Shown here: positions 17,401 to 32,400 of the stretch, in pieces
Layout: the number at the start of each line of letters is the position of its first letter
How positions within the stretch are numbered: position 1 is the first letter of the stretch
Source: an uncultured Desulfobacter sp.
Lineage (GTDB): Bacteria > Desulfobacterota > Desulfobacteria > Desulfobacterales > Desulfobacteraceae
Direction: 5' to 3'
Assembly: GCF_963677125.1 (NCBI RefSeq)
Contig: NZ_OY781882.1
Location: 1,000,501 to 1,064,500, forward strand
Length of the DNA stretch: 64,000 nucleotides
Translations under genes and position numbers: made by a program
The notes under the pieces: generated by a model
Told to the model about the DNA's origin: nothing
Database searches by the model: none
The model's input: only the letters and a program-made list of their open reading frames with translations

Positions 17401-20400
17401 AGATGGTCATGACGTAATGTTCTTCTGTTGCCTCGTCATAGGTAAAGCCAAAAGTGTAACCGACTCCGTTTTGATCCAGATTTTTAGAAACATTTCCATA
17501 TCCGTCATAGGTAACTGTGGAATAATGCCCGCCGGCATAGACGGTTTTTTGTATCCTGTCTTCACTGTCATAGGCATAGCTCATGGCATTTCCCTGCACA
17601 TCTACGGCACTGGTGAGCAGATCGTTTTTATATTCGTATTCTACCCGCCGTCCGGATAGATCTTCTACAACTGCAAGGTTTCCGTTCCCATCGTGCTCAA
17701 GCCATAAGACCTGCCGACCGTTTTTATCGGCAATGCCGGTAACCGGCTCGTCTTCACCATTTCCATATAGGAATTGGGCAATAACGCCGTTACGGTTACC
17801 TATAGACAGTATCTGGCCGTCCTGATCATACTTTTTCCAGTCACCATAGGGAGCCTTCCAGGTGTAGCCCTCATCTGTGGCAATAATTTTATAGTTGTTA
17901 TTGTTAAAGATGCCATTGTTTGCAAAAATCGATGACGACTCATAGGTAACGGCATTCTTCTCAATATATTCTATTTCATCGTTTGCGGAACTTAGAACAA
18001 TGGACAGGCTATCGTCCAAATAGTTCCAGTGCCACTGGTTATCATAGTATGACCGGTGCATATCTATCGTGCCACCGGGAACCTTGACGTGGAGATCCTT
18101 TTTGTAACGCCTGTATTCCCGCTGCAGGGTGTTCACAGATGACCAACTAAATACGGTTTGATTGGCATTTTTGTCGCTGCAATTTGGTAATGGTATGCGC
18201 TCGATAACCGGCCAACATACCACACCGTCGGGTACATTCGGTGCTGGACTGTAGCCACCGCCGCCGCTGCCGCCGCCAGCGCCTCCTCCTCCTCCGCCGC
18301 CGCCAGTGCCAGTGCCACCACCACCGCCACCACCGCTGCCTCCGATGGAACCACTACTCCACCAGTCGCCTATCCCCCCCGAACAATCACCATATGCACG
18401 GGTGTAAGGAATACATATGACGCCGCCACTGTAATACTTCCCGTTGGAACAGTAGTAGCCATAACGCTTATAGGCCCAGACCGTGTACGTATGGCATGTT
18501 CCGCCTGCACCGTCGTCTTCTCCCTCCAGACTGGTAAGACAGGTCACACGATAGGGAACACTGTAAGAATCTTTGGCTTCAAGGCTGTCCGGCACACTGG
18601 CCAGGAACTCATACTTAAAGTACTGATCGGATTGAGGAGGCGTGAATTCAATATTTTCGGCCCGGATAAGTCCATAATTGGTAAAACGAATTTCTCCAGT
18701 CAGCACATCCCCGGGCTTCATGTCCGGCAGGGTTATGGAGGTGGGTTCGGCAACCACCACAGGTGCCGGGACATCAGTCTCGTAGGTCATGCTTAAGACA
18801 ATTTCATACTCGTCTTCTATAGTGGTTTCGGTCACGGTCCACTCCACGCTTACCAGGGCATAGGCCATGAATACATCTTCGGTGGTGGTAATGCCTGGTT
18901 TAATCCAAATCCGGCCGATAGACTGGTCATGATTATCCGCGGTCAGGTAGTACTTGTACCGGCCTGTGGGAAGATCTGATAGCAGGATCTCTCCATACTC
19001 GTCTGTTTCCGCCGTGTAAGTCTCACTTGTAACGGCTTCATTCTGCAGGGTCAGGGATGCTCCGCTAAGGCCCTGGATCACTTCGCCGGTTTTCGAATCC
19101 ACCGTGGCCGTGTAGATATCCGATACCTTGAACAGGACATTGCCTATGCCAGAGCTGGTTACAGTCACATAAACGGGCACCGTGATCGTGTTATAATTTG
19201 AACTGGTTACCTTGACATAAAAACTATAATTCCCTTCATTTACACTGCCTTCAGTGGGGTAGAAGATCAGGGTCGCATCAATGGTGTCCCCCACTGCCAT
19301 GGTGTCTGAATCCGAGGGCAGGTTCAGTACGGCCCAGGATGGTGCTTCTGTGCCGTCCGAATTGACCAGCTCAATCGATATACCAGTAAGTTCGGAAAAG
19401 CCTTCGTTTTCCAGGACAAGTGTTTCCGACACACTTTCATCCAGAGCAAGGCCGGTTTCGATATAGCTTGGAGAGTAAGAGAGTACGGGGCCTGCTTCCG
19501 CACTATCCGGGTCAATAGATACTACATTCACGGTCAGGGTGCCGATTCCCTCATCCGGATTTTCATCGCTTACCAGGCGCAGCACAATAGAGAGATCCTC
19601 ATCTGCGGTGTTGTCGGCCCAGACCGTGATGGTCATTGTTTGGGTGGCACCTTCGGACAATTCAGATATTGATTCCCCTGTATCCACATGGATGCCCGTG
19701 GGCAGGGTTTCTCCATCCTGATCCGAAGACTCATAAACAAACTCAAGATTGGTGGCGGTAGCGGCACTACCGGCAGTAACCGTGACCGGAATTTTATATT
19801 GATAATTCCGGATGGCTGTCAGATTGTAGGTGGCCGGTGAAAAGCTGATGCCGGTGCTGCCGGCAGCGGTGATGGTAAAAGATCCCTGGACCGGCCGGTC
19901 CGAAAGGTCGGGATGAATGGCGCAGACCGTGTACTCCCCGTATTCCCCTTCGATGGGCTCAAAGGTGTAGGTAAAACTGCCGTCACTGCCGGTATAAACA
20001 TCCACGGTTCTTTCAAATCCGTTTACGGTGATGATCAGGGTCAGGGGTACCTCGGCCAGGGGCAGTCCGTCATTGCGGTCCACGGCCTGGCCCACGATTT
20101 CGATATCCTCGTCACCTTCGGATTCTTCGGGCGTGATGCTCAGGATCTCTCCATAGTAGGCCGTGTCCACCAGGCTGATCTCACGGCTGGTCTGTACGCC
20201 ATCCATCTGAACCGCCTGCTCGTCGCCCAGGCTGGAATAGATGCTGCTGATTTTTAAGCTTACTGCCAATTCATCCGGCGCATCCGAGGGCACATCAATG
20301 GTCATGGTGTTGGATTCAAAGCTTTCGCCTGCACCAATATCGGCAACGATGGCCCCCGAGGAGAGCGTTCTGACATTGGTGCCAAAGGTCTGGGTGTAGG

Positions 20401-23400
20401 TGCCGGTGGAAAGGACGTTGCCGTCCTCATCGCTGATGGACAGGGTGATGTCGGCAGATGCACTGCCGCCGGAGGCCGTAATGATCTGGATCGCTTCATC
20501 CCCGGTATTTTCCAGGGTAAAGACAATCTCTCCTGTGCCACCCCGGACAAATTCGTCATTGGTAAAGGAGAGCTTGAGCATGCCTGTGCCCACTTCAATC
20601 TCTTCGTTGGTTTCAATGTGGACGGTTTCACCGTCATTGGGTGTGATCTCAATGACAGTGGCAAGGGTTGCCGTATCCGGCAGATCACTGTATCCGCCGA
20701 TCACCACAGGCACGGTCAGGGATGCGCCGGCGGCCAGGTCAAAGGATTCTGATACATGCTCATATCCTTCTACGGTCACCCGCAGTATTGCATCTTCCAC
20801 AGCCGAAGTTCCGTTGTTGGTCACGGTGTATTCCAGACGGTTCATCAAGCCCCGTTTCAGGCTTGCGTCGTCCGGCAGTTCAGCGCTTAAGGCGGGCAGG
20901 ACAATGCTTCTGCCAAGGCTGTCGGTATCGTTGTCATCCACAGCCACAACCGTATATTGTCGGTCATTTCCGTCATATCCGGTATCTGTGTAGGATGTTT
21001 CCGTTAGGTGGTCACTGTTGAGCTGTGTTGTGTCCTCGTCGGCACCCAGATAAATATCATACCCGGCAATGCTGGAACCTGAATGGGTCCAGGAGACCAC
21101 GGGGTTTTCATCGTCGGTTTTCACCACTGTCAGAGTTGTTACCGGCAGCAGTTCAAAGTTGAGATAATAGGAGTTGGACGGGGCGGATTCATTGCCGGCC
21201 TCGTCCACGGCAGTTACCACATAGCAGTGAAGGGTTTCCGAGGGTGTGGTATCTATGGCTGCGGTCTCTTCAACGCCGGTGAGTATGGGTGTCAGACCTT
21301 CAACCGAGGAGATTTCGGTGGTGTCGGCCCGGTACAGGGAATAGGTGATGGTTTCGGCGGACGCCGGTGCGGTCCAGTCCGCCTGGATACCCTGGGCCGT
21401 CAACTCCAGGACAAGGTCCGTGGGTGCCCCAGGCGCGGTGGCATCGGAAACCACTTCAACGGATGCACTTTTCCCGCTTTCTGCATCCTGGTCGTTTTCG
21501 CTTCGCAGGCTGGCCACAGCATAGGTGTAGGTGCCGTCTGCGGACGGGGCATCGGTATATTCCGTGACCGTGCCAAGCTCTGCCAGCAGGGTCAGTTCAG
21601 TTTCTTCCGGTGCCATCCGGTACAGGACATACCCGGATGCCTGGTCCACGGCGTCCCAGGTGAGTTTTATTTTGCCTTGGGGCAGGGAGACCCCGGTAAG
21701 GCCTGTGGGAGCATCCAGGGGCGGCAGATCGCCCTGGTAAATCTGGAATGCATTGTCGGCTGAGATCTCATCTGAACTATTGTCCAGATCATCCCCGGCA
21801 GAAAAGGTGAATTCCAGGGTTTCTGCCTGGTCAAGACCCGCATCGGCGGGCAAGGTGAATACGGCCTGCCAGGTTTCGGCGTGGTCGTCCTGGGTCTCTA
21901 TGCGGGTGATGGTATTAATGTCAATGGCTGTCCGGTCCTCACCGGAGAGCAGATAGGTAAGCACAGGTGTCTCACCGTCTTTTACCGCTTCGTCCAGACC
22001 CAGTACAGCCGTGATTTCTACAGGTTCGGTTTCATCGTTTTTCACAGGGGACTGGGGTTCAATCTGGATATCGATCACAGATGGTCCCTGGGTGTCAATT
22101 TCCACAGAGCCCCCTGAATTAATGGTATCCCCCCTGTTTCCGGCCTCGTCCCTGGCGGAGAATACCGCATAGGCCGTGCCTGTGGGGGTATCTGAATCAA
22201 TGATAAAATAGCCGCTGTAGGTGATGTCCGATTGCTTTGTCAGGGATACGGTCATGGGAACAGCGCCCACGGGATTGATGCTCAGGAACGGCGTGGTGTC
22301 AAGGGATTCGCTGACTGTCAGGGTCAGGTTGACCAGCCCCGGGGCCATGCGGCCGGATGCTTCATCATAGGCACCGTTCGGTGTATATTTAATGGAAACA
22401 GCTTCGGGTGCTATCCGGTCTGAAATCCCCGAAACAACGCCGGACAATGCACTTTCATTTCCGGCATAGTCCACGGCAGTCACACCATAATAATACTCGC
22501 CGTCCTCATCGGGCAGGTCATCGTAGCTGGTGGCGGTGATCAGATCTGTGTTGACCTGGGTCGCCTCGCCTGTGGCTTCAAATTCGAATTCCGACCGGTA
22601 GAGGTTATAGCCTTTGACCGTGCCTTCAAGGGGTTTGCTCCAGCTTAGGGCTATGGTGCCCGAGGTGCCGGAGTCCGCACTGAGATGGGTGGGGCTGTTC
22701 GGAATACTGGTGTCCAGGCTGACGGTTATCCCGGCACTTAACGTGCCTTCACCGGTCCGGTTGCGGGCCCCGGCCTGGATGGTGTTTTCCCCTTCCGAAA
22801 GCGCTGTTGTAATTGTAAAATTGCCGGCGTCATCCACGGCTGTCCAGTCGCCGGCAGCGGTATCGTTGACATAAATACGGACATCAGCCAGGGTCTGGGC
22901 GGTGCCTGATACGGTGATGGCGGATGTGTTGACGACTTCGCCGTCTGTTGGTGCAGTGATCACCGGTGCCGGAGGCAATGCCAGGGCAATGGTGATGGTA
23001 TAGGTCAAGGTACTGCTGTTGCCATAGGTGTCATAGGCTGTAAAGGTCAGGGTGTGGGTGCCGTCCTCCAGGGAGAGAACGTCCAGATCAAAACTGTAGG
23101 TGCCGGAACTGTTTGAGTTGGTGCTGACCAGTTCACCGTCCACATAAAGCTGTACATGGCTGATACCGCTGGGGTCGGCCACGGTGAGGGTCAAGGTGGT
23201 GTCATTGGTGATGGTTGTTTCGTCTGAAAGTGCTGTACTGTCCACCAGCGCATCGGACAGGGTGGGGCCTTGGGCGTCCGGTACAGGTATACCGGAAACC
23301 GTGGCAACCGTGTCATCCTCGCCGCCGGATACGTTGACAGTGGTGACGGCAAAAAAGTATTCCCGGTTGTTGGTCAGACCGGCCACGCTGGCGGTTGTAT

Positions 23401-26400
23401 TGGTGGTGGTTACCGTTGCGCTCATGCCGTCCACTGAAGCGAAGTCCTCATCCAGGACATAAACCGCATAACGTTTTACTAAATCGCTTGGGGAGGCGGC
23501 ATTCCAGGAAAGGGTGGTATATCCGCTGTAAGGTGTGACCACAACACCGTCCGGGTTGGCCAAAAGTGTGGTGCCGGTCAACGTAGCCCCGTCACTTTCA
23601 TTGCCGTCTTCATCCACGGCCTTGATGGTCACCGGGTAACTTGTGGCTGAAGACAGACCGGTTGCGGTATAGGTGGTTTCAGTTTCTGCCAGGGTGGTTC
23701 CATCGGTGTCTCCGTTAAAATAGACCTTATATCCGGCAAGATCACCGTAGGTATCTGCAGATGGGGTAAAGCTAAACGTCAGTTCGGTTGATCCGCATTG
23801 GACGGCAAGATCGGTGATATCCTCCGGGGCCACAATGTCTGTGGGCACAGCCGTGACAGGCGTGACTGAACTTAAGGCATTGCCCTTGGTGTCCACGGCG
23901 ATCACGGCAAAATAGTAGGTGCTGCCTTTGGTCAGGTCAGATATTGTGCAGGTAAAGGTGCCGGCCGGTATGGTTTGAACAGGATCCAGTTCGGCCACCT
24001 GGGTGAACAATGCATCTTGGGCATACACGTTGTAATAATCAATGTCACCCTGGATATCTTCGTCATACCCGGTCCAGGTAAGGGCCACCTGGGTGCCGAT
24101 TCCTTCACCGTCCGCAGTCAGTGTATCCACAGGCAATGGGGCGGTTTCGTCATATTCAATGGCAGCAGTGATGGATTCGCTCTGGTTGCCGGCTGCGTCT
24201 TTTGAATAGAGTTCCAGGCTGTTTATGCCTTCGGCCAGGGTGATCTGGTATGACCATTCCGTGTCACTGTCCACAGGAACCACTTCCGTACCGTTGAGCC
24301 AGATGGAGGAATCGGCATCTTTGTCGCCGGTCAGGGTTTGGACCGAATAGTTGGTGGGGGTGGAGACCGGAGCCAGGACAGGCGGGTCCGGCGGGGTGGC
24401 ATCATAGGTAAAGCCAAGTGATAGGGTGGTATTGTTGCCGGCAAGATCCCAGGCATCAATCGAAATATTGTAGGCATCTTCGGCAAGGGCGGCTGCCGGG
24501 GTGAATGTGAGGGTGAGATCGCTCTCAAAGGCCCAGGTGCCGCTGATGCTCTCCCCTTCATCCGTGGTGATGGCGGCAGTGGTCTGGGTTTTGTCCATGC
24601 CTGCGGCCCCGCTTGCAAAGGTGAGGGTGACGGCCTCGGGAAGGGTATTGACCATGGCATTGTTGGATGGTGTTGCTGCAGACAGGGCCGGGGCAATGGT
24701 GTCAAGTACAATGGTAAAGGTTTGCGCCTCGCTTGAATTGCCGGCAGCATCTTTTGAGTAGAGCTGGAAGGTGTTCTCTCCTTCGGAAAGTGTAAGATCC
24801 CAGGACCAGGCCGTGGTGCCGTCCAATGCTGAAATTTCTTCGTAGTTCAGCCAGACCTCTGTATCTGCCGCCTTGGTGCCGGTAATGGTCTGGGTTGTGG
24901 TGTTGGTGGGGGTAGTAACGCTGTTCAGGGTTGGGGCTTCGGGCAGGGTTAGGTCCACGGTAAAAGAAATCTGAACCGACTGGGTGTTGCCCAGGGTGTC
25001 AGTGGGGGCAAAAGAAATGGTGTAGGTGCCCTCCCCAATTGAGGTGGTTGGTGTAAACGACAGATAGTTTTCCGTCATATCCCACTGACCGCCAATGCTC
25101 TGGCCGTCTTGGTTTGTTATGGCGGCGCTGCCCAGGGTTGACGAGGCATCAACGCCGACGCCGGCATCTGTCAAAAGAATTTTTATCAGATCAACAGAGT
25201 CGCCGAGGTTTGCCCCGTTTTTGGGTGTACTGGACTGGACGCCGGGAGGTGTAGAGTCCAGCTGAATGGATGCGCTGATACTGCTGCTGGTCATGCCGGC
25301 GGCATTTTGGCAGCTCAGGCTCAGGACATTGATCCCTTCGTCCAGGGGCAGGGCGTAAGACCAGGTGGTGGAGCTATCCAAGTCCACGATTTGGGTATTG
25401 TTGCACAACACGGCCGTGTTTGCGTCTTTGGTGCCTGAAATTACCTGGCCCAAAGCGCCGTCCCCGATATCATCTCCCTGGGTGGGGGATGTCACGGCAT
25501 CAAGGGTTGGTGCGTCGGGTACCGAATAGGCCTCCACCCAGTCCGCATAATCCACGGTGCCTTTTTCAGAATCATCATAACTGTCATAGATCATGGACAG
25601 ATCTTTGGGATTATCGCCCTCGGTGATTTCATTGGTGGTCTCCACGCCCCACCAGTTGCCCGTGGCATCAACAGAATTCTCACTGTCATTGTAAAGGTCA
25701 TAGGAGCCGTTACCATAGATGCTGTTTTGGGTGAGGTTCACTTCCTCTAAAAGACTTAAATAAATGCCGTTGTCATTGTTGTTAATGATCTGGTTGCCGG
25801 AAATCTGGGGCACAAACGAATAACTTGTGGAACCGCTGTAGGCGCAGCTGATACCATCCTCGGAATTATTCGACACCAGGTTATCCAGAACCAGGGGGGA
25901 AACCGTTGAATAAGATGCGCTCACCAAGATGCCGGTATCATTTGCATTGACTTCGTTGCCGGATATTTCAAGCGCGCAGTTGGCATTGGAATAGTAGAAA
26001 TAATTGTAAATACCTGTGCTGCAGTCTTCCACAACATTGTTCCGGATCACCACATCAGATGCACCGGATGTACTTCTGGTGTTAAAATAAATCCCGTGGC
26101 CTGTGTTGTCGTGGAGCGTATTGCCGTCGATCAAGGCCGAAACAACCGAAGTGTTGGCATATGTATAGGCATAGATGCCGGCATTTCCGTTGTTTCCGAT
26201 GTCATTGAGGGTAACCTCAAGATCAAGGGATGTGGACCCTGAATAAACATAGGTGTAAATGCCGTACCCGCCGTTGTTGGAGATGTCGCTTTCTTCTATT
26301 TTAGCGGAAACCGATGCGCTGTTTTGGCAATAAATGTAAATGCCGTTCTCTTCGTTGTATTGGACTGCACCATTCCTGAAAGTGAAATTGTCCTCATCTT

Positions 26401-29400
26401 CTGCCATGAGCACTTCAATGCCGGTATCCGCATATTCAACGGTGACATACCGCATGGACAGTTCTCCGGTGGTATAAATGCCGCCCCAGTCTCCGGAAGA
26501 TGCGTCGCCTTCGGCATCGGAGGTGAAGACGATGGGGGAATCAGCCGTGCCTTCGGCCACCAGGGCACCGTATACCCTGAATTCTGCCTTGCTGGTATTA
26601 CTGCCGCCATAGACACTGTCCACATAGGCCGGTGCGTATACGGTGGTACCCGGTAAAATGGTCAGGGTGATGCCCTCGGGAACCACAACATCCCCGGTCA
26701 GGTACACATCTCCGTACCACACTTCATCGCTTGCAAGTTCGTCGGCCAGGGTGGTGCCCTGGCTATTGACGGTGAGAGTGATCTGATGGCCCGGGGATTC
26801 AATAGTTCCCTGCTGGTCCGTTACCTGGGCAAGAATTTCATATGTGCCGTCTTCAAGGTCTTCCACGGAAAACTGCCACCATGAACTGCCGGTATATGAG
26901 CTGTCAATGTCAGCGCTTGACCATGTGCTGCCGTTGTCAAGGCTTATGGCTACCTGGGCCACGCTTTCAGGTGCATAGGTCCAGCCGGAAAGTGCAAAAC
27001 TGCCGCCGGCCGATTCACTGCCGTCGAGCGGATCAATAATGCGGGATACGGGGCCTGTGCCGGCACTCATCTCTTCGGTCAGCCAGTTACTGAAATTTAC
27101 GGCACAGGCGGAGGTGGAATCATAAATATCATAAATGCCGCTGATGTCAGCCGTGTTTCCAGACGCGTCCATTTCATCGGTGATGTCATCTCCCCACCAG
27201 TTATTCCGTGCATCAATGGGGACCGATCCGGCATTGTAAAGTTCATATCCATAGTTGTCGTACAGATTGTTGTGGTGAATTCGGGCAACGTCACTTGCGT
27301 CACAATAGATGCCGTGACTGCCGTTTTCCGTGACCGTGTTCAAGGCCATGATTGGGGGAACACTCAAGTCGCTACAGTAGACGCCGTTGCCGCTGTTAAC
27401 GGAGATGTTGTTGTTCATTAACTCAAGGTAGATGGGGTAGGAACTGCTGTTCTGGTAACAGCGGATGCCGTCTTCTCCGTTGTGGTCCACTGTGTTGCCG
27501 GCGACCAGGGCACCGATCTCACTGCTGTCGTTGTAGATGTATATGCCGTATTCGCTGGACTGGCTGACATCGTTTTGCAAAAAACGCAGGTTTGAACGAG
27601 AATCATATGTGTTGTTGGAATAATGGTAAATACCGGTATTGCCTGCATTGGAAACCGTGTTGTTTTGTATGACACCACTGAGCTGTGTACCGGAATATCT
27701 CACATAGGTGTATATGCCGTAGGTTCCGGGGCTTTCGATAGAGCACTGGGAGACTGCCAGATCCATGGCCGCCGATGATATGGCGTATGCATAAACGCCG
27801 CTTCCCGTGGTCGCGGTCATGGTGCAGTTGTCAATGCCACCGGTCAAAACGGTTCCGGAACCGTTTCCATAGAGATAAATGCCATGGTTTCCCACATTTT
27901 CGATGTCGCAATGGGAGACATTGACATCCATCTGTGCCGATTCAGTGGCGGAGACATATATGCCGTTGCCCCCGGCATAGGATATTTTACAATATTCAAG
28001 ATTCAGGCCGCCGTCACTGCCGGTATTCTCCACCCGGATTCCAGTCCAATCGCCAACAGCCGGATTATCGGCATCCGAGGTAAATATAATGGGTGAGCCC
28101 TCGGTGCCAATGGCATTCAGAATACCGTTAACCAGCAGTTCGGCTCGGGAAGTGTCAGCCCCCCCGCTTTGATCATCCCCCAGCGCTGCAAATTTAATTG
28201 TGGTGCCGGGTTCAATGGTCAGTGTGGTCCCTTCGGGCACGGTGACATCACCGGTAATGGCCACGGTGCCGCTCCAGGTCTCATCTTCGGTAAGATCGCC
28301 GGAGGTGGTGGGCAGTGAGCTGTCAATGGTGATGGTTATGCCTGCTCCTGCGGTCTCAATAACATCAGCCTGGTCAATTACCCGGGAGCGGATGGAATAG
28401 CTTCCATCACCTGGTACTGTCCACAGATAGTACCAAGTTTCCGTACCTTCGGCTTCCTGCCAGCTGATGCCGTTATCCGTACTCACCTCAACCCGGGCGA
28501 CTCCGGATGGTGATACGGCAATCCCCTGGATGCGCAGCTCTGATGTTTTTATCACCGCCCCGTTAATAGGAGATATAATTTGAGATAATCCATGCTCCGG
28601 AAGCGTTACTGCCTGGTTTAACCAGCCGGTGTAGTCTATGGTGCCAAATGAGGTACTGTCATATACGTCATAGATCCTGGAGATATTTTTTGGATTGTCT
28701 CCGGCGTCCATCTCTGCGGTGACGGACTCTCCCCACCAGTTAAACCGGGCATTTACCGCATTGGCACTTCCATTCTGAACAGCGTAATAGGACTCTCCAT
28801 TGCCAAAAAAGTTGTTGTAATTAACACTGGTCCCTGACCCTGCACTGATATAAAGCCCGCTGCGACCATTATCTTGAACGTCGTTGTACAGGATGTCAGC
28901 TGCATAGTCGTAAGAAGAATATCTTTGGCAGTAAATCCCTTCGTATCCGTTGCTATAGACTTTATTTAACAGAATATCAGCATCATCACTGCTATTCAGA
29001 TATAAATAAATGCCCTGTGAAGCATTGCCGTACACCTCGTTTGAAGATATCTGCACCGCACCATATTTATTTAAATAGATACCAGTGCCGCCGTTGTTGT
29101 AAACTTTATTTGAATATACATCGGCGTCTTTGGTTGTCAGGGATAGTCCAGAACTGCTGTTATCATGCACATCATTGGAAAAGGCATTTACATCAATGTT
29201 GCTGCTGCTCGAATAGATTCCATGGTAGCCGTTGCCATAGACAGTATTTGAAGATATTTCCGCTTCGCCGCTGCCGCTCAGTCTCAAATACAATCCGAGC
29301 ATGCCGGTATTATTGTACACCTGGTTACCGGTTACGTTCACCAGCAACGGGTTGCTGTATCTGCTTACTTCAGTATAAATACCGGCATAGCTGGAACTTG

Positions 29401-32400
29401 ATCCTATTACTTCCGATATATCGTTGTCCGCAATCGCCACAGATGCATCACCGTTGTAAATGTATACATAAATGCCGTAATTGGTGCTTCGCAGAATAGT
29501 ATTGCCGGTCATCTGAAGATCGCTCTGGTAGGCGCGACCGTAATTGTTGTAAATATTTATGCCGTTGCCTCCCACATCCTGGATGCTATTTCCGGATATT
29601 TCTCCGTCAATCTCAGAATAGCTGCCTGTGGCATAGATACGAATGCCGAAAGAACCTGCGTTTTTAATCGTATTACCAGATATATTGCTGTCAATGGCTG
29701 TATAATTCCCGGTGGTGTAGAGATAAATCCCGCTGCCGCCAACATCCTGAACCGTATTATTTTGAAGCGTAACTGAGGGGTCTGCGCCGCTTGCGTCATA
29801 AAGATAAAATCCGCTGTCGGATAGATGCTCAAACACGCTGTTGCTTATATTGATGGCCGTGTTGTACCCGCTACGGTTGTAATACACTGCGGTTGCGCAA
29901 TAATTCACCGTACAGTGAGTCATAACCAGGTCGGCATTGTTGGATTCAGGGGCCAGCCGGATCCCAGCCCAATCCCCGGCTGACGGGTTGTCGGAATCAG
30001 AGGTAAATAATATGGGCGATTCCCCGGTTCCCTGGGCTTTTAAAATGCCGTTGACCAGAAGTTCTATGCGGGAGGTGTTGCTGCCGCCGGCCTGATCGTC
30101 GTTCAGGGCCGTAAACTGGATGGTGGTGCCGGGTTCAATGGTCAGGGTGACCCCGTCAGGTATGGTGACATCCCCGGTCAGAGTTATTGTATCACTCCAG
30201 GTTTCGTCTTCTGTAAGCGCCCCTGAGGTTGTGGGCAGACTGCTATCAATGGTTATGGTGACCCCGGTTCCGGGTGTTTCTATATTGTCATCATTATCGG
30301 TCACTCTGGACTGCATGGTGTAGATGCCGTCTGCCGGACTGTTCCAGGTATAGGACCAGGTATCGGTTCCGGTTGCCGTGTGCCAGCCGGCACCGTCCCC
30401 CAGGTTAACCTCCACCCGCTGGATGCCGGCCGGTGCCACTGCCAGACCCTGGATGGTTAACTCCGCTGTCTTCATTGTTGAGCCGGTTGCAGGCGAAATA
30501 ATCTGGGAAAGCGGGGATGTGGGTTGTGTCATTGACTCATCCAGCCAACCGGTATAGTCTACCGTGCCGTTGGCTGTATCGTCGTATACATCATAAATCC
30601 TGGAGATATTTTTTGGATTGTCTCCGGCGGCCATCTCTGCGGTGACGGACTCTCCCCACCAGTTAAACCGGGCATTTACCGCATTGGAATTTGCATTTTG
30701 GACAGCGTAATAGGACTCACCATTATCAACAAAGTTGTTGTAATTTACTCTGGTGCCGGCCCCTGTGCTGACATAAAGCCCGCTGCGGCCATTATCATGA
30801 ACGTCGTTGTACAGGATGTCGGCTGCATAGTCGTAAGAAGAATATCTTTGGCAGTAAATCCCATCGTACCCATTGCCGTAGACGTTATTTAACAGAATAT
30901 CGGCATCATCACTGCTATTCAGATACAAATAAATGCCCTGTGAAGCATTGCCGTACACCTCGTTTGAAGATATCTGCACCGCACCATATTTATTTAAATA
31001 GATACCAGTGCCGCCGTTGTTGTAAACTTTATTTGAATATACATCGGCGTCTTTGGTTGTCAGGGATAGTCCAGAACTGCTGTTATCATGCACATCATTG
31101 GAAAAGGCATTTACATCAATGTTGCTGCTGCTCGAATAGATTCCATGGTAGCCGTTGCCATAGACAGTATTTGAAGATATTTCCGCTTCGCCGCTGCCGC
31201 TCAGTCTCAAATACAATCCGAGCATGCCGGTATTATTGTACACCTGGTTACCGGTTACGTTCACCAGCAACGGGTTGCTGTATCTGCTTACTTCAGTATA
31301 AATACCGGCATAGCTGGAACTTGATCCTATTACTTCCGATATATCGTTGTCCGCAATCGCCACAGATGCATCACCGTTGTAAATGTATACATAAATGCCG
31401 TAATTGGTGCTTCGCAGAATAGTATTGCCGGTCATCTGAAGATCGCTCTGGTAGGCGCGACCGTAATTGTTGTAAATATTTATGCCGTTGCCTCCCACAT
31501 CCTGGATGCTATTTCCGGATATTTCTCCGTCAATCTCAGAATAGCTGCCTGTGGCATAGATACGAATGCCGAAAGAACCTGCGTTTTTAATCGTATTACC
31601 AGATATATTGCTGTCAATGGCTGTATAATTCCCGGTGGTGTAGAGATAAATCCCGCTGCCGCCAACATCCTGAACCGTATTATTTTGAAGCGTAACCGAG
31701 GGATCAGCCCCGCTGTCGTCATAAAGATAAAAGCCGCTGTCGGATAGATGCTCAAACACGCTGTTGCTTATATTGATGGCCGTGTTGTACCCGCTACGGT
31801 TGTAATACACTGCGGTTGCGCAATAATTCACCGTACAGTGAGTCATAACCAGGTCGGCATTGTTGGATTCAGGGGCCAGCCGGATCCCAGCCCAATCCCC
31901 GGCTGACGGGTTGTCGGAATCAGAGGTAAATAATATGGGCGATTCCCCGGTTCCCTGGGCTTTTAAAATGCCGTTGACCAGAAGTTCTATGCGGGAGGTG
32001 TTGCTGCCGCCGGCCTGATCGTCGTTCAGGGCCGTAAACTGGATGGTGGTGCCGGGTTCAATGGTCAGGGTGACCCCGTCCGGCACGGTGACATCCCCGG
32101 TCAGGCTTACGGTGCCGCTCCAGGTTTCATCAGCAGAGAGCCTCCCCGATGTGGTGGCAAGGCTGCTGTCAATGGTTATGGTTATCCCGGTGCCGGGCGT
32201 TTCTACATTTCCGTCGTTGTCGGTCACCCGGGACTGCAGGGTATAGGTCCCGTCTGCCGGACTGTTCCAGGTATAGGACCAGGTATCGGTCCCTGTGGTT
32301 GTGTGCCATCCGGTGCCGTCTCCAAGGTTGACCTCCACCTGCTCAATGCCGGCCGGTGCAACTGCCAGGCCCTGGATGGTTAATGCTGCTGTCTTCATTG

